A stretch of DNA of 64,000 bases, taken from Caulobacter sp. Root1455 (GTDB lineage Bacteria; Pseudomonadota; Alphaproteobacteria; Caulobacterales; Caulobacteraceae). Within the stretch, counting starts at the first letter, position 1. Each line of letters opens with the position of its first letter. The stretch is taken from positions 324,482 through 388,481 of the forward strand of contig NZ_LMFQ01000023.1 of assembly GCF_001426905.1 (NCBI RefSeq), read 5' to 3'. The notes under the pieces were generated by a model. That model had not been told where the DNA came from. It saw only the letters and a list, made by a program, of their open reading frames with translations, and made no database searches. Made by a program: the position numbers and the translations under genes. This document shows, one piece after another, positions 59,589-64,000 of this stretch.

Positions 59589-59597
59589 TGTGGATAA
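59589..59597 (-). promoter_or_regulatory. DnaA box upstream of comM
   Basis: TGTGGATAA is the complement of the perfect DnaA box TTATCCACA. It lies between the LexA box and the comM start. A single box is not an origin; it could allow transcriptional control by DnaA. Confidence 0.5.
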
Positions 59598-59625
59598 AAC
59601 AGTGGGGCAAAGGGGCGAAAACCCA

Positions 59626-61176
59626 ATGGCCGCAAAGGTCGTCACGGTGGCGTTCGAGGGCGTGGAGGCGCGGCGCGTCGACGTCGAGGTCCAGCTGACG
59701 GGCGGTCAGCAGGTGATGGTCATCGTCGGCCTGGGCGACAAGGCCGTGGCCGAGAGCAAGGAGCGGGTGCGCGGAGCATTCGCCGGCATGGGCCTGGCCC
59801 TGCCGCCAAGGCGCATCGTCGCCAACCTGGCTCCGGCCGACATGCCCAAGGAGGGCAGCCATTACGATCTGCCCATCGCCCTGGCGGTGATGGCCGCGAT
59901 GGGCGTGATTCCGATCGACGCCCTCGACGGCTGGGCGGCGATGGGCGAATTGTCCTTGGACGGACGGATCGCGGCCTGCGCCGGGGCCCTGCCCGCCGCC
60001 ATGGCCGCCGGGGCGATGGACCTGGGCCTGATCTGCCCCGAGGCCTGCGGGCCCGAGGCGGCCTGGGCCGGCGGCACGCGGATCCTGGCGCCGCGCTCGC
60101 TGGTGGCGTTGATCAACCACTTCCGGGGCGGCCAGATCCTGTCGGCGCCCGCGCCCGGCCCGGTGATCGAGGGCGAGGCGGTCCGCGACCTGCGCGACGT
60201 CAAGGGCCAGGAACACGCCAAGCGGGCCCTGGAGATCGCCGCCGCCGGCTCGCACAACCTGCTGTTCTGCGGCCCGCCGGGCTCGGGCAAGTCGATGCTG
60301 GCCCAGCGCCTGCCGGGGCTCTTGCCGCCCTTGAGCTCGCACGAACTGCTGGAGACCTCGATGGTCCATTCGGTGGCGGGGCTGATCGCCAAGGGCACCC
60401 TGACCCGGGCCCGGCCCTATCGCGCCCCGCACCACAGCGCCTCGATGGCCGCCCTGACCGGCGGCGGGCTGAAGGCCAAGCCGGGCGAGGTGTCGTTGGC
60501 CCACAACGGCGTGCTGTTCCTGGACGAACTGCCCGAGTTCGGGGTCCAGGCGCTGGACAGCCTGCGCGGGCCGCTGGAGACCGGCGAGGTGATGGTGGCC
60601 CGGGCCAACGCCCATGTCCGCTATCCGGCCCGGGTGCAGCTGGTGGCGGCGATGAACCCCTGCCGCTGCGGCCATGGCGGGGCCGGGCGCGGGGCCTGCG
60701 GCAAGGCCCCGCGCTGCCTCCGCGACTATCAGGGCCGGGTCAGCGGGCCGCTGATGGACCGCATCGACCTGGCCGTCGACATGCCCGCCGTCACCGCCGC
60801 CGACCTGGCCCTGCCGCCGCCGTCCGAAGGCACCGCCGAGGCCGCTGCCCGGGTGGCGCGGGCCCGTCGGCTGCAGGTCGAGCGGGCGGAGGCGATCGAG
60901 GGCGCGCCGATCGGGGCCGAGGCCCTGAACGGCCGCGCCGAGGGCCGCTATCTGGAGAAGATCGCCGATCTCGACGAGGCCGGACGCGGCCTGCTGGCCC
61001 GCGCCGCCGAGGCCGGCCAGATCAGCGCCCGCGGCTGGACCCGCGTGCTGCGCCTGGCCCGCACCATCGCCGACCTGGAGGGCGCGGCCAACGTCCGCCG
61101 GGTGCACGTCGCCGAGGCGCTGGCCCATCGGCGGACCAACGCGCTGGGCGCGGCGACGGGCGAGGGGGCGTTCTAG
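59626..61176 (+). CDS. comM: YifB/ComM family AAA+ ATPase (Mg chelatase-like)
   Basis: A 516-residue protein: an N-terminal Lon-protease-like domain (to about 165), an AAA+ module with Walker A GPPGSGKSMLAQRL and Walker B VLFLDELPEF, a small zinc-like insert CRCGHGGAGRGAC with further cysteines, and a C-terminal helical domain. ComM is a branch-migration helicase that aids integration of transformed DNA. ATG 59626 follows AGGGG. The upstream LexA and DnaA boxes point to stress-linked control. Confidence 0.95.
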   Translation: MAAKVVTVAFEGVEARRVDVEVQLTGGQQVMVIVGLGDKAVAESKERVRGAFAGMGLALPPRRIVANLAPADMPKEGSHYDLPIALAVMAAMGVIPIDALDGWAAMGELSLDGRIAACAGALPAAMAAGAMDLGLICPEACGPEAAWAGGTRILAPRSLVALINHFRGGQILSAPAPGPVIEGEAVRDLRDVKGQEHAKRALEIAAAGSHNLLFCGPPGSGKSMLAQRLPGLLPPLSSHELLETSMVHSVAGLIAKGTLTRARPYRAPHHSASMAALTGGGLKAKPGEVSLAHNGVLFLDELPEFGVQALDSLRGPLETGEVMVARANAHVRYPARVQLVAAMNPCRCGHGGAGRGACGKAPRCLRDYQGRVSGPLMDRIDLAVDMPAVTAADLALPPPSEGTAEAAARVARARRLQVERAEAIEGAPIGAEALNGRAEGRYLEKIADLDEAGRGLLARAAEAGQISARGWTRVLRLARTIADLEGAANVRRVHVAEALAHRRTNALGAATGEGAF

Positions 61177-61278
61177 AGAAACCCTCTCCCGGAGGGGAGA
61201 GGGAGGGACCCGCGCCGTAGGCGTGGGAGGGAGAGGGGTGACGCCCTGTCCGATTTCGCGCGGGGGCGCACTACAGTC

Positions 61279-61469
61279 GGGGACATGCTCTCACGGCAAG
61301 ACCTCGGCAGGTTCGTGGAGCGCTCGGGGTGAGTGCGTGTCCCCAACCGATCCGCTGAGCTTGGTTTGTCCAGGATCGCGGCTTGACGCCGTGGATGTCG
61401 TTGGGGACACGCACTCATCCCGCGCTCCGAGGGCGATTGGCCGAGACCTTGCCGTGGGAGCATGTCCCC
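61279..61469. repeat. Long imperfect inverted repeat (191 bp)
   Basis: Outer arms 61279-61308 (GGGGACATGCTCTCACGGC...) and 61440-61469 are complementary with few mismatches, and inner arms 61317-61347 and 61400-61428 share GAGTGCGTGTCCCCAAC and its complement. As RNA it would fold into one long hairpin. Confidence 0.85.
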
Positions 61470-61533
61470 GGCTGAGCCGTCTACGCTCTGCGTTCAGCCA
61501 ACAAACCCCAGCGATTTCAACGCCCTGAACTTT

Positions 61534-61687
61534 CTCGACCCGATTTGGTCCTCACCCTCCAAACCGCCCGTATCCTTGTCCCACCTCGTCGCAGGGAAAG
61601 GGCGCATGGCCTCGACCCGATTTGGTCCTCACCCTCCAAACCGCCCGTATCCTTGTCCCACCTCGTCGCAGGGAAAGGGCGCATGGC
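61534..61687. repeat. Perfect tandem duplication of a 77-bp unit
   Basis: The units 61534-61610 and 61611-61687 are identical, each beginning CTCGACCCGATTTGGTCC. Copy A of the element has only one, diverged version of this unit. Confidence 0.95.
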
Positions 61688-62103
61688 CAGCGACCGATGC
61701 GGCGGCGGGGGGCGATCGAGCGGGTCGCGTCATCGATGGGCTGTCCGCGTGTGTAGGGACAGGCCAAACCTCGCGTTCGCGAGATGCTCGCCGAGCCCGG
61801 AACACGAAAACGGTCGGGCGCGGGGGTCGATGGCGCCGCAGGCGGACGGTGACACGTTCGCGGTCCGGGACCGGGTGTCGTTGACCTGGCCCGCCCGTCG
61901 GAGGCTTCAAGGCGGCGAGGCCCTAACAGGGCTCAGCGTCGCGGGCTTCCGGATAACGATGGCGCGGAGCGATCGGGCTTCGTCGAAACGGTATTGTTTT
62001 TCAAACTCCGGACGTCGTCCGGCGCTCCGCGACCCTTTCCGATAGCTCAGCGAGAGATCGCATGAGCCTGCGAAGCCGTGCCCGCGAACACTTGCCCCCA
62101 CCT

Positions 62104-62252
62104 GACCGCTTCGCGGTCTGTCCGCCCCCATAGGGGGCGGAGGACGCCGCACCGCGCACCTCTTCCCCCTGTGGGGGAAGACGACCGCGAAGCGGTCCGT
62201 AGGGGGCAAGCGATCGCCGCAACTCGGCCCTCCCCCGCGAGGGAGGGCCGAG
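62104..62252. repeat. Cluster of five perfect stem-loops downstream of the OmpA lipoprotein gene
   Basis: Stems: GACCGC-TTC-GCGGTC (62104-62118), TCCGCCCCC-ATA-GGGGGCGGA (62121-62141), TCTTCCCCC-TGT-GGGGGAAGA (62161-62181), GACCGC-GAA-GCGGTC (62183-62197) and a 12-bp stem CTCGGCCCTCCC with its complement (62223-62252). The last may serve as the gene's terminator, although no U-tract follows. Confidence 0.75.
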
Positions 62253-62257
62253 GCATC

Positions 62258-62932
62258 CTACTTCGTCAGCGGCCGCAGGATGATCTCCACCCGGCGGTTC
62301 TGGGCGCGGCCTTCGGCGGTGTCGTTGGAGGCGATCGGCTGACGCTCGCCCTGGCCGGCGACGAAGACGCGGTCAGCCAGCACCTTGCCGGGACCGGTCA
62401 GATAGCCGGCCACCGCGCTGGCGCGGCGCTCCGACAGGGTTTGGTTGTAGTCGTCCGGGCCGCTGGCGTCGGCGTGGCCGACCACGTCGATGGTCGTCTG
62501 GGGATAGGCGTTCAGCGTGCGGGCCACGTCGTCGAGCACGCGGGTGAACTGCGGCTGGACCTCGGACTTGTCGACCGCGAAGGTCACGTCGCTGGGCATG
62601 ATCAGCACGATCTGGTCGCCGTCGCGGCGGATCATCACGCCCGAGCCTTCCAGGCCGCGGCGGAAGTCGGCCTGCTGACGGTCCATGTAATTGCCCACGG
62701 CGCCGCCGGCCAGGGCGCCGACGCCCGCGCCGATCAGGGCGTTCTTGCGGCCCTGTTCGCCCTTGTTGGTGTTGGTCAGATAGCCGAGCACCGCCCCGAC
62801 GCCGGCGCCCGCCAGGGCCCCCGTGCCGGTGTTGTTGCGGACGGGCATGCCGGTGTTGGGATCGGTGGTGGTGCAGGCGGCCAAGGCCAGGGCGGCCATC
62901 ACGGCGACGCTGGCGGCGGTCTTCTTAATCAT
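62258..62932 (-). CDS. OmpA-family lipoprotein with glycine zipper (YiaD-like)
   Basis: A 224-residue lipoprotein: lipobox ALAAC (Cys20), a glycine-zipper stretch (ALAGAGVGAVLGYL, ALIGAGVGALAGGAVGNYMD) and a C-terminal OmpA domain that binds peptidoglycan (TIDVVGHADASGPDDYNQ, LSERRASAV, NRRVEIILRP). It likely anchors the outer membrane to the wall. GAGGAAAT precedes ATG 62932. Confidence 0.94.
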   Translation of the reverse strand: MIKKTAASVAVMAALALAACTTTDPNTGMPVRNNTGTGALAGAGVGAVLGYLTNTNKGEQGRKNALIGAGVGALAGGAVGNYMDRQQADFRRGLEGSGVMIRRDGDQIVLIMPSDVTFAVDKSEVQPQFTRVLDDVARTLNAYPQTTIDVVGHADASGPDDYNQTLSERRASAVAGYLTGPGKVLADRVFVAGQGERQPIASNDTAEGRAQNRRVEIILRPLTK

Positions 62933-63155
62933 GGTCGGTTATTTCCTCGCGAACCCGTTCAGGTGATCTTGATCCCACACCATCGCGTGCGATCCTTGGC
63001 CGGCAGAACGCCCCGTCCATGGTCAAGTTCCAATACGGCCGATGACCCGGCGATGAACAGAGGCTTCGCACCCGCTCTTGGCGCTTTGGTCCTGGGCGGT
63101 GTAGTAAGTCCGGTCTTACTAATTTCCCATCTGGCTAACGTCGAGGCTCCAGCCC

Positions 63156-64000
63156 GTGTCCGCATCCGCTATCGAACCCGTCTCGTTCACCCTGTATTCG
63201 AAGGATTTCGACAGGTTCGCCCACGAGCTGGGCGCGTCGTTCCAGCGCTACGGGTTCGCGGTGATCTCGGACCACGACATGCCCCAGGCGCGCATCGACG
63301 CGGCCATCGCCGACGCCAAGGCCTTCTTCGCCCTGCCCGAGGAGACCAAGAAGCAGTACGCGCTCGGCAAGGGCGGGGCGCGCGGCTACATCCCGTTCGG
63401 CATCGAGACCGCCAAGGGCGCGACCCACTACGACCTGAAGGAATTCTGGCACGTCGGCCGCGACCTGCCGCCGGGCCATCCGTTCCGCGCCACCATGGCC
63501 GACAACGTCTGGCCGGCCGAGATCCCCAGCTTCCACCACAATGTCGGCTGGCTGTACGGCGCGCTCGACAGCCTGGGCGTGCGGGTGCTCAAGGCCATCG
63601 CCACCTATCTGAACCTGGGCCGCGACTTCTTCGATCCGACGGTCAAGGACGGCAACAGCGTGCTGCGCCTGCTGCACTATCCGCCGATCCCCAAGGACGC
63701 CACCGGCGTGCGGGCCGGGGCCCACGGCGACATCAACACCATCACCCTCCTGATGGGGGCCGAGGAAGGCGGACTGGAACTGCTGGACCGCAACGGCGAC
63801 TGGCTGCCGATCAACCCGCCGCCCGGCTGCGTGGTCTGCAACATCGGCGACATGCTCGAGCGCCTGACCAACCACGTCCTGCCCTCGACGATCCACCGGG
63901 TGGTCAATCCGCCGCCGGAACGTCGCGGCGTGCCGCGCTATTCGACGCCGTTCTTCCTGCACTTCGCGTCGGACTATTTGATCAAGACCCTGCCCAGCTG
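63156..64000 (+). CDS. Isopenicillin N synthase-like 2-oxoglutarate/Fe(II) oxygenase (3' end outside window)
   Basis: An open frame runs to the window edge (281 codons). The N-terminal DIOX_N-like region (FGFAVISDH-like YGFAVISDHDM; FFALPEETKKQYA) precedes the double-stranded beta helix with iron ligands His190 and Asp192 (AHGDINTITLL) and His247 (STIHRVV), and Arg261 with Ser263 (RYS) for 2-oxoglutarate. GTG 63156 has GAGG 9 bases upstream. Probably a soluble oxidase or hydroxylase; the substrate is unknown. The gap 62933-63155 shows nothing else. Confidence 0.9.
   Translation, partial: MSASAIEPVSFTLYSKDFDRFAHELGASFQRYGFAVISDHDMPQARIDAAIADAKAFFALPEETKKQYALGKGGARGYIPFGIETAKGATHYDLKEFWHVGRDLPPGHPFRATMADNVWPAEIPSFHHNVGWLYGALDSLGVRVLKAIATYLNLGRDFFDPTVKDGNSVLRLLHYPPIPKDATGVRAGAHGDINTITLLMGAEEGGLELLDRNGDWLPINPPPGCVVCNIGDMLERLTNHVLPSTIHRVVNPPPERRGVPRYSTPFFLHFASDYLIKTLPS

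Larger units (their letters stand above)
61177..62257. repeat. Non-coding 1.1-kb region carrying the long repeated intergenic element (copy B)
   Basis: No credible gene. Modules matching copy A lie at 61188-61245, 61504-61556 (identical to 44762-44814), 61944-61993 and 62089-62142, in the same order and orientation. It also holds the 191-bp inverted repeat, the 77-bp tandem duplication and a run of strong stem-loops at 62104-62252. Short frames are Arg/Pro-rich and appear spurious. Confidence 0.75.

Noticed and set aside
59589..59597. Replication origin near the comM DnaA box
   Set aside because: Only one perfect DnaA box and no AT-rich unwinding region or box cluster is visible, and dnaA is not in the window.

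Overview
The window is a GC-rich (roughly two thirds G+C), densely coded stretch of an alphaproteobacterial chromosome, most likely Caulobacter or a close relative in the Caulobacteraceae. Pointers are the Caulobacter-style TonB-dependent receptors, a GTTC-N7-GTTC (alphaproteobacterial) LexA box, the housekeeping set dnaN, recF-gyrB, hrcA-grpE, rph, rdgB, hemW, rsmI, gshB and comM that normally lies near the origin in this group, and several families of long palindromic intergenic repeats. No rRNA, tRNA, CRISPR array, insertion sequence or prophage was found.

Positions 1-18 kb are accessory. They hold the 3' part of a giant autotransporter (1-5144), a Tat-exported dienelactone hydrolase, a TonB receptor, an acyl-CoA dehydrogenase with a divergent LuxR-type regulator, an alpha/beta hydrolase plus cupin pair, a LysR regulator divergent from an MFS transporter and an aldo/keto reductase, and a Tat-exported flavin amine oxidase. 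The TonB receptor and the acyl-CoA dehydrogenase share a 21-bp element about 75-80 bp upstream of their starts, which suggests a common regulon.

Positions 17.8-33.6 kb form a carbohydrate-utilisation locus: ROK repressor (minus strand), then ROK sugar kinase, carboxylesterase, GH2 glycosidase and SGNH esterase as a tight operon, followed by a TonB receptor, a tryptophan-halogenase-like flavoprotein and a GH3 beta-glucosidase. The perfect 12-bp palindrome GACAGCGCTGTC (a LacI-family-like operator) occurs upstream of the TonB receptor, upstream of the GH3 gene and inside the GH2 gene. An intrinsic terminator sits between the second of these sites and GH3, so the GH3 leader may be attenuated or may hold a small RNA.

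Positions 33.7-64 kb carry small metabolic and regulatory genes (YbaK, MarR-GNAT fusion, NRAMP-related transporter) and then the conserved housekeeping block. dnaN is separated from recF-gyrB by a cassette of small genes (SDR, VOC, YcxB-like, DUF6980-like) and by a 1.1-kb non-coding region. That region (44343-45479) and another between comM and an OmpA lipoprotein (61177-62257) share at least four sequence modules in the same order and orientation: a repeated intergenic element of about 0.9 kb. comM is preceded by a LexA box and a perfect DnaA box. The window ends inside a 2-oxoglutarate/Fe(II) oxygenase gene.
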